Shown here one piece after another: positions 7,347-14,211 of a stretch of DNA of 15,452 nucleotides; the stretch's first letter is position 1, and every line of letters begins with the position of its first letter. The position numbers and the translations under genes were made by a program. Source of the DNA: an uncultured Clostridia bacterium (lineage in GTDB: Bacteria; Bacillota_A; Clostridia; Christensenellales; Aristaeellaceae); the NCBI GenBank assembly GCA_947166205.1, contig CAMVDI010000018.1:1-15452 (forward strand), read 5' to 3'. Under the pieces are notes generated by a model, which had not been told where the DNA came from, did no database searches, and saw only the letters and a program-made list of their open reading frames with translations.

Positions 7347-7351
7347 CCTCC
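7347..7351 (-). promoter_or_regulatory. Ribosome binding site that sets the ligase start
   Basis: GGAGG on the minus strand lies nine bases before ATG at 7337. It decides between this ATG and a longer in-frame reading that begins at 7520 inside the upstream acyltransferase gene. Confidence 0.75.
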
Positions 7352-7393
7352 ATAATCTCCGGTCAGCCTCCGCCGACCCGGGTTCTTTCCGAT

Positions 7394-7437
7394 CCGGCTC
7401 CGCCGGGCCTGTTCTTTTCCGCCCCGCCCCGGGGCGG
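7394..7437 (-). repeat. Two intercistronic GC hairpins between acyltransferase 2 and ligase 2
   Basis: CCGCCCCG (7419-7426) pairs with CGGGGCGG (7430-7437), an 8-bp stem three bases beyond the acyltransferase stop codon. CCGGC (7394-7398) pairs with GCCGG (7402-7406) around TCC. On the transcript the first is followed by GGAAAAGAACA, nearly the same purine tract that follows the hairpins after fakA. No U tract is present. Confidence 0.65.
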
Positions 7438-7440
7438 ACC

Positions 7441-8085
7441 TCACGCCCTGTCCCCCGGCTTTCCTTCGGCCAGGGCCGCCAGTTCCTTCTCCCGCTCCTC
7501 CAGCAGCGCCGCCATCTCATCCATCCGGCGCAGGGAGGGCCTGGGGCCCAGGGCCTCCTTCACGTCGATCCGGTCTCCCACGCAGACCACCAGCCGGCTG
7601 TACCAGTGCCTCCGGGGCCGGATATACACCGGCACGATGGGGCATTCGCTCTTCAGCGCCATCAGCACCATCCCGGACTTGAAGGGGGAGAGCTGCTCAC
7701 CGGTGTTGATCCGCCCCTCCGGGTAGATCGACACCACATGCCCCTGCCTCAGTTCCTCCGTGATCCGGCGCAGGGATTCCATCGAGAAGCTTTCCCGGTC
7801 GATGGGGATGCAGTGGAACTGGCGGAACAGCCAGGACGTGAACTTCCCGTCGAAGAACTCCCGGGCGCAGATGAAATGAAGCCGCCTGTACCAGATGGCC
7901 AGCATCAGATACACCGGGTCAAAGATGCCGGTATGGTTCGCCATGACGATGGCGCCGCCCCGGATCCGCTTCCGGGCGCTTTCCCCCGCGTACAGGTATT
8001 TCGGCCTGAACCAGAGGAGGCCCGGAATCGCCGTGATCCGGATAAAATCGAACAGCAGGTAATTCCTCGGTGCCTGTTCACTCAT
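7441..8085 (-). CDS. PlsC-type 1-acylglycerol-3-phosphate acyltransferase, second copy
   Basis: This 214-residue protein has the lysophosphatidate acyltransferase motifs. NHTGIFD (50-56) provides the catalytic H-x4-D with His51 and Asp56, DRESF (96-100) follows, YPEGRINTGE (121-130) is the phosphate-binding block with Glu123, and IVPVYI (150-155) is motif IV. It is shorter than many PlsC proteins (about 240 residues) but intact. It is probably a peripheral membrane enzyme transferring an acyl chain from ACP or CoA to a lysophospholipid-type acceptor. The ATG at 8085 is chosen over TTG at 8091: AAGGAG lies seven bases upstream, and the ATG overlaps the preceding gene's TGA as ATGAGTGA, a coupled arrangement. 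The exact acceptor is unknown. Confidence 0.9.
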   Translation of the reverse strand: MSEQAPRNYLLFDFIRITAIPGLLWFRPKYLYAGESARKRIRGGAIVMANHTGIFDPVYLMLAIWYRRLHFICAREFFDGKFTSWLFRQFHCIPIDRESFSMESLRRITEELRQGHVVSIYPEGRINTGEQLSPFKSGMVLMALKSECPIVPVYIRPRRHWYSRLVVCVGDRIDVKEALGPRPSLRRMDEMAALLEEREKELAALAEGKPGDRA

Positions 8086-8701
8086 GGGCAAGCTCCTTCA
8101 GCTGAATGATCTTCTCCCGCAGTTCCCGGGTATACTGCGTGATTTTCTCCTTCCCGGAGCCCTCCATCCCCGAAAACCGGTCCGGCGTCAGCGGCGTCCC
8201 AATCACCATCCGGGCCCTCTGCCGCGTAAAGTAGGCGCCGTTCGTCCACACGGGAACGATGGGCACGCCGCTTTCCAGGGACAGGTACGCGGCGCCGGGC
8301 TGAAAGGCAAGGGGCGTCTCCTCTCCCGGCCGGGGCAGCCGCCCCTCCGGAAAGATGCCGACCGCGCCGCCCTTCCGCAGGATCTCCAGGGATTCCTCCA
8401 TGAACCCAAACCGGTGGGCCTCCCGGTCCACATAGATTCCGCCCATACCCTTCAGGAAGGCGCCCAGCACCTTCTTCCGGAAAAGCACCTCCGCCATCTG
8501 AACCCGGAGCGTCCGGAAAGGAAAGGCGAACAGCAGCGCCGCGAAATCGTACAGGGAGGTGTGGTTGCACACCAGGATCACCGGGCCCCGCAGCCGCCGG
8601 GACTGAACCGCCCGGTCCTCGTATTCAAACCGGGTGCGGAAAACCAGCTTCTGCGGGAGCCATCCGGTAACCCGGACAAAAGCCTGAAACACTCTGCTCA
8701 T
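8078..8701 (-). CDS. PlsC-type acyltransferase, first copy
   Basis: This 207-residue protein has motifs NHTSLYD (46-52, His47 and Asp52 of H-x4-D), YVDRE near 90-94, FPEGRLPRPGE (117-127) and PIVPVWT (147-153). It belongs to the PlsC/LPLAT family. It is clearly divergent from the adjacent copy, so this is not a recent tandem duplication, and the two may act on different positions or acceptors. The start is ATG at 8701, sharing ATGA with the stop of the upstream ligase-carrier fusion; a longer in-frame reading to 8938 is a Gly/Arg-rich shadow of that gene's carrier region. Coupling to the carrier-bearing ligase suggests it uses the acyl-carrier made by that protein, which is inference. Confidence 0.9.
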   Translation of the reverse strand: MSRVFQAFVRVTGWLPQKLVFRTRFEYEDRAVQSRRLRGPVILVCNHTSLYDFAALLFAFPFRTLRVQMAEVLFRKKVLGAFLKGMGGIYVDREAHRFGFMEESLEILRKGGAVGIFPEGRLPRPGEETPLAFQPGAAYLSLESGVPIVPVWTNGAYFTRQRARMVIGTPLTPDRFSGMEGSGKEKITQYTRELREKIIQLKELAHE

Positions 8702-10743
8702 GCATCCCCCGCCTGTTCTGCCCGGTCCTCCGGGCCCTTTCCGGCGGGATCCTCCGGCCGCCTCCCGGAAACCTCCGGCGAAGCCCCGCCGGACCCTTCC
8801 TCCGCCGTCTGCTTTCTCAGATAATTCGTCAGGGACAGCACCGTGGTATAGGGGTGCTCCGTCATGGGCAGGGAGACCCCCCAGGTCTCCTGCACCTGGG
8901 CCGCCAGGCTGAAATAATCCAGGCTCGTGGCGCCGCATTCCAGGAAGAAGTCCGTCCGGTCCCCGATTTCCTCCGGGGATTTCCCCGCCGCCTCGGCGAA
9001 CATCGCACGGACCGCTTCCTTCAGGGCGGAATGCTCCTCCGCCCCGTCCCCGTCGCCGCTCAGCAGGGTCAGCTGCCCCTCCCGGAATCTCCTGGCCACC
9101 CGGCTCCGGTTCAGCTTGATCTCCCGCTCCTCCATCAGCGGTTCCGAGATCAGGGCCACGGACAGGATCTGCCCCTCCAGCCCCGCCTCCCGGATCCGCC
9201 CGGTCAGCCGTTCCCGCAGCTCCTGAATCCCGCTGCCGGTCACCGACGAATCCGGCCGCGCCAGCAGCACCGGCTGAACGCCGTCCTCGCTCCGCACGCC
9301 GATAAGGCAGAGCTCCGCGATCCCCTCCGTGGCCAGGGCCGCCTCCACCAGGTTCGGGTTCAGGTTCTCGCCGGTGGGCGAAATCACCAGATCATCGCTC
9401 CGGCCCAGAATATACCATCTGCCATCCCGCTCCTCCGCCAGGTCGCCGGTCCGGAACCAGTCCTTCCCCGCGGGCTTCCAGCCGTCCCCGCTGTGAATCC
9501 GGCAGGCCATGGCCGGGCTGCGGACCTCCAGCACCCCGTCCGCGCCCCGCCGGTATTCCGCGGAGGCGAAGGGTTTTCCCACCGATCCGCTGCAGAGCAC
9601 GGAGGGCTTCCGGGAAAGCTCCACGGAGGTGATGCCGATCTCCGTCATCCCGTAACCGTTCGCCAGATGGTAGCCCACGCTGTTGAAAAAGCGCAGCACC
9701 TCCGGCCGGATCTCGCTGCCTCCGCTGATCAGGAAGCGGATATCGGATCCGAAAAGGTTCTCCCGGATCTCCCGGAAGAGCACCCGCCGGATCAGGGCGC
9801 CGATCCCCGGGATGTCCCCGGTCCGCTCCGCGATCCGCATGCCCTTTTCAAACCGCTTCACCGTCTCCGGCCCCCGGCCGGCGATGGTCTCCATCGCCTG
9901 CTCATACACCCTGTTCCACAGCAGCGGCACGGCGAAGATATGGGTCACCCGATGCTGCCGGATGGTGCGGATCAGGGTCTGGGGACTCATGTTCTCCAGC
10001 AGCACAAAGGTCCTGGAGAAGAAGGCGAACCAGACATATACCGCCACCAGGCCGAAGATGTGATAAAAGGGAAGGAAGGTCAGCAGCTTCAGCTGTCCCC
10101 CCGCGTGTTTCTTGATCTGCGGGCACTGCCGGACGATCTGCCAGCTGTCCCCGATCATGATCCGGAAGGCCTCCGCGCTGTAGGCGCAGATCTTCACGTG
10201 CTCGGAGGTCCCGGAGGACATGAGCAGGATGTTTTCCCCGGGCTCCGGGAGCTCCGCGGACTCCGCCCGCGCCTCCCCGGCTTTTCCGATCCACCCTGCC
10301 GGCAGCACGGGCACCGGGAAGGAGGCCGGCCCGGCGGCGATGACCGCCCTGGCCTCCGCGTTCGCCAGCGCCTTTTCCAGGTTTCCCCGGTCCAGCCGCA
10401 GGTTCATCAGCAGGGGACAGAATCCGCTGAGCAGAATGGCCCAGAACGTTTCGATCCATTCCCGGCTGTTCTCCATATACAGCCCGATCACGGACTGCCG
10501 GGGCAGCTCCCCGAAGCGGCTCCGCAGCCAGGCAGCTTTTTTCAGCACGGAGGCCCGGACCTCTCCGTAGGTCGCCGTCTCCGTCCTCTCCCCGCGGCTG
10601 CCCTCGAACATGATGTTGTCCCGTTCCGAAAACATGAGCTCGAACAGGCTCCGGAAATCCAGTCCTTCCCGGGTCATGCGGCGGATTTTGGATCGTACAT
10701 ATCCGTTGAGCGTCAGATGCCCGCCCAGCGTCTTCCGGTTCAT
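8698..10743 (-). CDS. AMP-dependent acyl-activating enzyme fused to a C-terminal carrier domain
   Basis: This 681-residue, two-part protein starts with an adenylate-forming domain (about 40-555). It shows a degenerate phosphate loop MSSGTSEHVKI (175-185, usually SSGTTG.PKG), FLPFYHIFG (223-231), NGYGMTE (362-368), WFRTGD (429-434), YILGRSDDLVIS (444-455) and Lys543 in EIKLNRSR as the likely catalytic lysine. A carrier domain follows (about 570-645) with the phosphopantetheine site CGATSLDYF and Ser607. A disordered Gly/Glu/Arg tail of about 35 residues ends it. It probably adenylates an acyl acid and loads its own carrier, like fused acyl-ACP synthetases. The start is ATG at 10743 with GGAGG about 12 bases upstream. 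It heads a coupled trio with the two PlsC genes. Confidence 0.92.
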   Translation of the reverse strand: MNRKTLGGHLTLNGYVRSKIRRMTREGLDFRSLFELMFSERDNIMFEGSRGERTETATYGEVRASVLKKAAWLRSRFGELPRQSVIGLYMENSREWIETFWAILLSGFCPLLMNLRLDRGNLEKALANAEARAVIAAGPASFPVPVLPAGWIGKAGEARAESAELPEPGENILLMSSGTSEHVKICAYSAEAFRIMIGDSWQIVRQCPQIKKHAGGQLKLLTFLPFYHIFGLVAVYVWFAFFSRTFVLLENMSPQTLIRTIRQHRVTHIFAVPLLWNRVYEQAMETIAGRGPETVKRFEKGMRIAERTGDIPGIGALIRRVLFREIRENLFGSDIRFLISGGSEIRPEVLRFFNSVGYHLANGYGMTEIGITSVELSRKPSVLCSGSVGKPFASAEYRRGADGVLEVRSPAMACRIHSGDGWKPAGKDWFRTGDLAEERDGRWYILGRSDDLVISPTGENLNPNLVEAALATEGIAELCLIGVRSEDGVQPVLLARPDSSVTGSGIQELRERLTGRIREAGLEGQILSVALISEPLMEEREIKLNRSRVARRFREGQLTLLSGDGDGAEEHSALKEAVRAMFAEAAGKSPEEIGDRTDFFLECGATSLDYFSLAAQVQETWGVSLPMTEHPYTTVLSLTNYLRKQTAEEGSGGASPEVSGRRPEDPAGKGPEDRAEQAGDA

Positions 10744-10776
10744 CTGAAAACCAGTCCTCCAGTTTCTGACAGTGAT

Positions 10777-10815
10777 CGGCCGCGAAACCGCGGCCGGAAA
10801 GGGTTCCCGGCCGGG
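10777..10815 (-). repeat. Intercistronic hairpins between hydrolase 1 and ligase-carrier gene
   Basis: CGGCCGCG (10777-10784) and CGCGGCCG (10789-10796) form a perfect 8-bp stem with loop AAAC. A separate 10-base perfect palindrome, CCCGGCCGGG, is at 10806-10815, directly after the hydrolase TGA (10817-10819). Neither has a U tract on the transcript. Confidence 0.7.
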
Positions 10816-10816
10816 A

Positions 10817-11827
10817 TCATCTTCCGCCTCCGCGGGAGAGCCCCCGGGCGAAGAACGCCTCCAGGGTCCGGAGAAGATCCAGGTTCAGGGTCTCTCCGGA
10901 AACCAGAATATCGGAATGATGCGAGAAGCGCGGATCCGTGATCAGCAGGGTGTTCACCCCGCTGCCCTGCCGCCTGCGGACGCTTTGGTACAGGCTGATC
11001 TCCGTGGAGACCACCTCGTCCTTCTCCCCCTGCACCACCAGCACCGGAACGCCGCAGCCAAGCACCGCGGCGGCGCCGGATTCGTTCGCCTCCAGGCCCT
11101 TCGCCGCGTACTCCCGGATCCAGAGGAAGGGATATTCCACGCTGCTCAGGGGCCCGGTATAGTGCTCCGCCCAGAAGCGCATGGTCCCCAGCGGCGTTTC
11201 AAACCCGGAGACGCAGGCCGACGCCGCCGCGCCGGAATCCTCCGTCTCCATCGCCACGCCGTAGGCCCCGGCGCTGTGCCCCAGCATCACCAGCGGAAGC
11301 CCCCGGATCTCCGGATCCTGCCGGATCCAGCTGAGCGCCGCCCGGATATCGTACCGCTGCTGCTGCAGCCCGACGGTCTTCGACCCTTCGCTCCGCCCGG
11401 AGGCGGTCCCGTCAAAGGTCATGACCGCGTAATTCCGCTCCGTGAAATACCGCACCACCGGCTCCAGCGCGTCCGAGGAGGAGCGCACGCCGTGAACGAT
11501 CAGCATCAGCGCGGAGGGCGCCTCCGGAACGATCACGAAGCCCTTCAGCCGGTTCTCCCCGGACATGAAGTCCGCCGTATGGGCACGGTACCCTTTTCCC
11601 GCCGCCCAGGACAGGACGCCGAAGGGCTTGTCCAGCGGGGGATCCGTGCGGCCGAAAAGGATGAACATCATCGCTTCCGTGGCGGTGAAGGAGACCACGA
11701 CGAACCCCGTCACCACCTTGGCCAGGGTCGAGAAGAGCTTTTTTCTCCGCTCCCTGCGCCGCCGCTGTTCCTCCTCCGGGGAAAAGACCTCCGCCCCGGA
11801 ATCCCGGGAATCCTTTTTCTCGGACAT
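10817..11827 (-). CDS. Membrane-anchored alpha/beta hydrolase, first gene of the lipid array
   Basis: From ATG at 11827 the protein is 336 residues. A charged, probably cytoplasmic N-terminus (EEEQRRRRERRKK, 18-30) precedes a membrane segment (about 37-59), and the catalytic part follows. Core features are LIVHGVRSS (109-117), DGTASGRSEG (139-148), the nucleophile elbow GHSAG with Ser185, acid Asp270 in GEKDEV, and His303 or His304 in FSHHSD. Positive charges before the segment favour an outward-facing catalytic domain, which could act on extracellular or envelope lipids (inference). GGAGG at 11838-11842 lies ten bases before the ATG. Upstream TTG/GTG starts (to 11881) would sit at the predicted transcription start, so they are less likely. 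Confidence 0.88.
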   Translation of the reverse strand: MSEKKDSRDSGAEVFSPEEEQRRRRERRKKLFSTLAKVVTGFVVVSFTATEAMMFILFGRTDPPLDKPFGVLSWAAGKGYRAHTADFMSGENRLKGFVIVPEAPSALMLIVHGVRSSSDALEPVVRYFTERNYAVMTFDGTASGRSEGSKTVGLQQQRYDIRAALSWIRQDPEIRGLPLVMLGHSAGAYGVAMETEDSGAAASACVSGFETPLGTMRFWAEHYTGPLSSVEYPFLWIREYAAKGLEANESGAAAVLGCGVPVLVVQGEKDEVVSTEISLYQSVRRRQGSGVNTLLITDPRFSHHSDILVSGETLNLDLLRTLEAFFARGLSRGGGR

Positions 11828-11837
11828 TTCCGGCGCT

Positions 11838-11842
11838 CCTCC
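11838..11842 (-). promoter_or_regulatory. Ribosome binding site that sets the hydrolase 1 start
   Basis: The minus strand reads AAAGGAGG with GGAGG at 11838-11842, ten bases before ATG at 11827. It supports this ATG over non-ATG starts up to 54 bases further upstream. Confidence 0.7.
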
Positions 11843-11886
11843 TTTCCGCTGAAACAGTGCCGCGCGGACAAACCGCACCAAATCTC

Positions 11887-11915
11887 ATTATATCCCAATC
11901 CCGTTCTCTTTTCAA
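11887..11915 (-). promoter_or_regulatory. Sigma-A-type promoter of the lipid array
   Basis: The minus strand has TTGAAA (11910-11915), a 17-base spacer, and a perfect TATAAT (11887-11892). Transcription would begin near 11880, leaving about 53 untranslated bases before the hydrolase ATG at 11827. The local sequence is AT-rich in an otherwise GC-rich region. It is the only near-consensus promoter I noticed before the 11 same-strand genes. Confidence 0.8.
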
Positions 11916-11961
11916 TTGTTTGCGGCGGAAGCCGTCATGGCCGCCGCCGCGAAAATCAGAC

Positions 11962-11985
11962 ATGCCGGCTTATCCCGCCCGGCAT
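11962..11985 (-). terminator. Weak candidate terminator of the oxidoreductase operon
   Basis: ATGCCGG (11962-11968) pairs with CCGGCAT (11979-11985), a 7-bp stem with a 10-base loop. On the minus strand only four Ts follow, after five other bases, so termination would be inefficient at best. Confidence 0.25.
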
Positions 11986-12145
11986 TATGCGCTTTTCAGA
12001 TGAAACGCGGTTTTCCATCCATTTTTGATGCTTCGGTGAAACAGCGGACTGCCGGGCGGCAGAAAAACCCTTTTGCGGATCCGGACCACCTGACCGCCCC
12101 GGGAAAAACCGCCTGATGAAAGACCTGAACGGAGACAGGGGACGC

Positions 12146-13102
12146 TCACCTGGCGTAAAGGGTGAAGAGCGTCCGCATGGTGTTTTCGCAGGAGGCGGGA
12201 TCGTTCCGGTAAGGCGTCCCCGTCCCGACGCTGCGGTAAAAATCCGCGATGCAGGCCCTGTGGCCGGCGCCCCAGTAGGAGCGGCCCAGAACCGGGTCGG
12301 TGGTGCAGGAAATCTCCTGCTTCCGGCCGTCCCGGAACAGGGTCATCAGATCCCCCTCCAGGCGGACGACCGCCTGATCAAAATGCAGCTCGATGATGAC
12401 CGGGGCATCCTGGCTGTACGCGTTGGACGCGTAGAGCAGGGCCGGAACCTGGCCCTTCCGCAGGAAGATCTCGGCGGTATCCTCCACCTCGACGGCCTCC
12501 CGCAGATGATGATTGTGCATCACGGCCTCAGCCTGGTCGGGCAGGCCCAGAAACCCGACGATCAGGTCCAGGGTATGGATCGCCTGGTTGATCAGGGCGC
12601 CGCCGCCCTCCGTGGCCCATTTGCCCTTCCAGTCCGCCGCGGCGTAGTATTCCGCCGTCCGGTTCCAGGTCACGAAGGCCCGGATGCCCCGCAGGGGGCC
12701 GTAGGTGCCCTCCCGCAGAAAGCCCGCGCAGGACTGGATGTGGGGATGGTACCGGTTCTGGAAGCAGATGCCCACCGGCGCCTTCCGGGCCGCCTCCTTC
12801 ACCTGCTCCCAGCCGGCCGCGTCAATGGCCGGGGGCTTCTCGGTGAAAACGGCGATGCCCCGCCGGGCCGCCTCCGCCGCCATGACGGGATGCAGATAAT
12901 GGGGCGTGCACAGGTGCACGGCGTCCGGCTTTTCCCGGTCCAGCATCTCCTGCCAGTCGGTGTAGGCCGCGCAGCCATAGCGCGCCGCCCGCTCCGGCAG
13001 GATGTCGGCGCAGGCCGCCAGCTCCGTGTTTTCCAGCTCCTTCAGCACCTGGGCATGCACGGCGGAGATCCCGCCGCATCCGATGATTCCTACGCGAAAC
13101 AT
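12146..13102 (-). CDS. Gfo/Idh/MocA-family oxidoreductase (third of operon)
   Basis: This 318-residue protein has an N-terminal Rossmann fold with VGIIGCGGIS (4-13). TEKPPA (87-92) carries the family's EKP signature with Lys89. The C-terminal substrate domain includes EGGGALINQAIHTLD (165-179), where His176 and Asp179 are the usual catalytic-region pair. The family oxidises or reduces sugars, inositols and related polyols with NAD(P); the substrate is not assignable. It is a little shorter than the family's usual 330-390 residues, mainly at the C-terminus. The start is ATG at 13102 with GAGGA upstream, 22 bases after the preceding gene. Being grouped with two paralogues suggests a multi-step redox conversion of one carbohydrate. 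Confidence 0.92.
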   Translation of the reverse strand: MFRVGIIGCGGISAVHAQVLKELENTELAACADILPERAARYGCAAYTDWQEMLDREKPDAVHLCTPHYLHPVMAAEAARRGIAVFTEKPPAIDAAGWEQVKEAARKAPVGICFQNRYHPHIQSCAGFLREGTYGPLRGIRAFVTWNRTAEYYAAADWKGKWATEGGGALINQAIHTLDLIVGFLGLPDQAEAVMHNHHLREAVEVEDTAEIFLRKGQVPALLYASNAYSQDAPVIIELHFDQAVVRLEGDLMTLFRDGRKQEISCTTDPVLGRSYWGAGHRACIADFYRSVGTGTPYRNDPASCENTMRTLFTLYAR

Positions 13103-13124
13103 AGTGTGTCCTCAGCTTTCGTTT

Positions 13125-14210
13125 TTATTTCAGCCCCGCCACTCTGACGGCCTGAGCCTCGGCCTGCAGGCACAGCTCCGCCGCCTTGAAGGCGTGGGCC
13201 TGGGTCATGGCGTTCTCGGTGCGGTTCAGGCAGTCCAGAATCAGCTGTCCGAAGAAGGGATAGCCGGTCACGCCGGTGGCGTTGACGTATTTCTCGCCCT
13301 TGCCGTTGACCAGGAACACGTGGTTGCCGTCCACGGTATCGGCGGCCAGGTTGATGTACTTGCGGATTTCAATGAAGCCCTCCGTGCCCAGGATGAAGGT
13401 GCGCCCGTCGCCCCAGGTGCGCAGGCCGTCCGGGTTGAACCAGTCCACCCGGAAATAGTTGGTGCTGCCGTTTTTGCCCAGGATGGAGCAGTCGCCGAAG
13501 TCCTCCAGCTCGGGATACTCCGGGTGGGCGTAGTTCCCGATGCGGGAAAGCTGCACCGAGGCGTCCTCTTCTCCCGCGAAATGCAGATACTGCTCAATCT
13601 GGTGGCTTCCGATGTCGCAGAGGATGCCGCCGTATTTTTCGCGCTCAAAGAACCATTTCGGCCTTCCCGCCGCGCCCAGGCGGTGGGGGCCGAAGCCGGT
13701 GACGCTGATCACCCGGCCGATCTCGCCCTGATCGATCATGTATCCCGCCAGAATCGCGCCCTCCACGTGCAGCCGCTCGGAGTAATACACCATGTATTTC
13801 CGGCCGGTTTTCGCCGCGGTCTCCCGGGCCTGGCCCAGCTGCTCCAGGGTGGTGAAGGGGGCCTTGTCCGAGAAGTAGTCCTTCCCGGCCAGCATGACCT
13901 TCACCCCCAGGGGCCCCCGCTCGCTGGTCACGTTGGAGGAGCAGACCAGCCGGGTCTCCCGGTCCTCCAGCACCTCCTCCAGGCTCCGCGCGGGTTTGGC
14001 CTGGGGATAGGCTTTCAAGAAGTTTTCCACCTTTTTGGGGTCGGGATCATACACATATTTGATCGTGCCGCCGGCCTCGGTGAGGCCGTTGCACATGCCG
14101 TAGATGTGGCCGTGGTCAATATGGGCCGCGGAGAAGACAAACTCTCCGGGCTTCACCACGGGCCGGGGTTTTCCCTGGGGCGCGTAATTCATGCCGTCCG
14201 CCGCGTTCAT
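13125..14210 (-). CDS. Divergent Gfo/Idh/MocA-like oxidoreductase (second of operon)
   Basis: This 361-residue protein has the family layout but altered signatures. The expected glycine-rich nucleotide loop is replaced by FSAAHIDHGHIYGM (26-39). The EKP motif appears as DKAP (115-118), keeping Lys116. The substrate domain has YYSERLHVEG (142-151) and YGGILCDIGSHQIEQ (193-207), matching the family's GG..D.G.H block with His203. It may use cofactor in a different way, bind it tightly, or have lost activity. The start is ATG at 14210, one base after the TAA of the upstream gene (TAAAATG), with GGAGG nine bases before it. Strong coupling with the neighbours argues that it is functional. The substrate is unknown. 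Confidence 0.88.
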   Translation of the reverse strand: MNAADGMNYAPQGKPRPVVKPGEFVFSAAHIDHGHIYGMCNGLTEAGGTIKYVYDPDPKKVENFLKAYPQAKPARSLEEVLEDRETRLVCSSNVTSERGPLGVKVMLAGKDYFSDKAPFTTLEQLGQARETAAKTGRKYMVYYSERLHVEGAILAGYMIDQGEIGRVISVTGFGPHRLGAAGRPKWFFEREKYGGILCDIGSHQIEQYLHFAGEEDASVQLSRIGNYAHPEYPELEDFGDCSILGKNGSTNYFRVDWFNPDGLRTWGDGRTFILGTEGFIEIRKYINLAADTVDGNHVFLVNGKGEKYVNATGVTGYPFFGQLILDCLNRTENAMTQAHAFKAAELCLQAEAQAVRVAGLK

Positions 14211-14211
14211 T

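Larger units (their letters stand above)
11828..12145. other. 318-base intergenic spacer
   Basis: This spacer separates the oxidoreductase operon from the lipid array. It holds the array promoter and a 5' leader of about 53 bases. It also holds hairpins that could weakly end the upstream transcript: 11962-11985 (ATGCCGG/CCGGCAT, followed on the minus strand after five bases by TTTT) and 12049-12062 (CTGCC/GGCAG). A stem across the oxidoreductase stop uses GACGCTC (12141-12147) and its complement near 12167-12173. None is a strong Rho-independent terminator, so some read-through from the oxidoreductase operon is possible. No convincing gene was found in it. Confidence 0.6.

Noticed and set aside
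616..7437. Intercistronic hairpins as Rho-independent terminators
   Set aside because: On the transcript they are followed by purine-rich sequence, not U tracts.
7338..7520. 61-codon N-terminal extension of the second AMP ligase
   Set aside because: It is Arg/Pro-rich, overlaps the end of the acyltransferase gene and crosses two hairpins; GGAGG nine bases before ATG 7337 gives the better start.
8702..8938. 79-codon extension of the first PlsC gene
   Set aside because: It is a Gly/Arg-rich shadow of the carrier domain region; ATG 8701 overlaps the upstream stop as ATGA and gives a normal family length.
5575..10743. Non-ribosomal peptide or polyketide cluster
   Set aside because: Ligases and carriers are present, but no condensation, ketosynthase, acyltransferase-AT or releasing thioesterase domains of those systems; PlsC and Fak genes point to lipid chemistry.
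8854..10941. 695-codon open frame on the plus strand, and similar long ones at 60-1769, 1973-3544, 6201-7355, 10772-12028, 12116-13147, 13002-14276 and 14191-15423
   Set aside because: All are antisense to recognisable genes, have low-complexity composition and lack convincing ribosome sites or family motifs.
11828..11881. Upstream TTG/GTG starts for hydrolase 1
   Set aside because: They would lie at or beside the predicted transcription start near 11880, while ATG 11827 has a well-placed GGAGG.
11916..12116. 66-codon plus-strand open frame in the spacer
   Set aside because: No ribosome site, no recognisable motif, and it runs through the promoter flank and hairpins.
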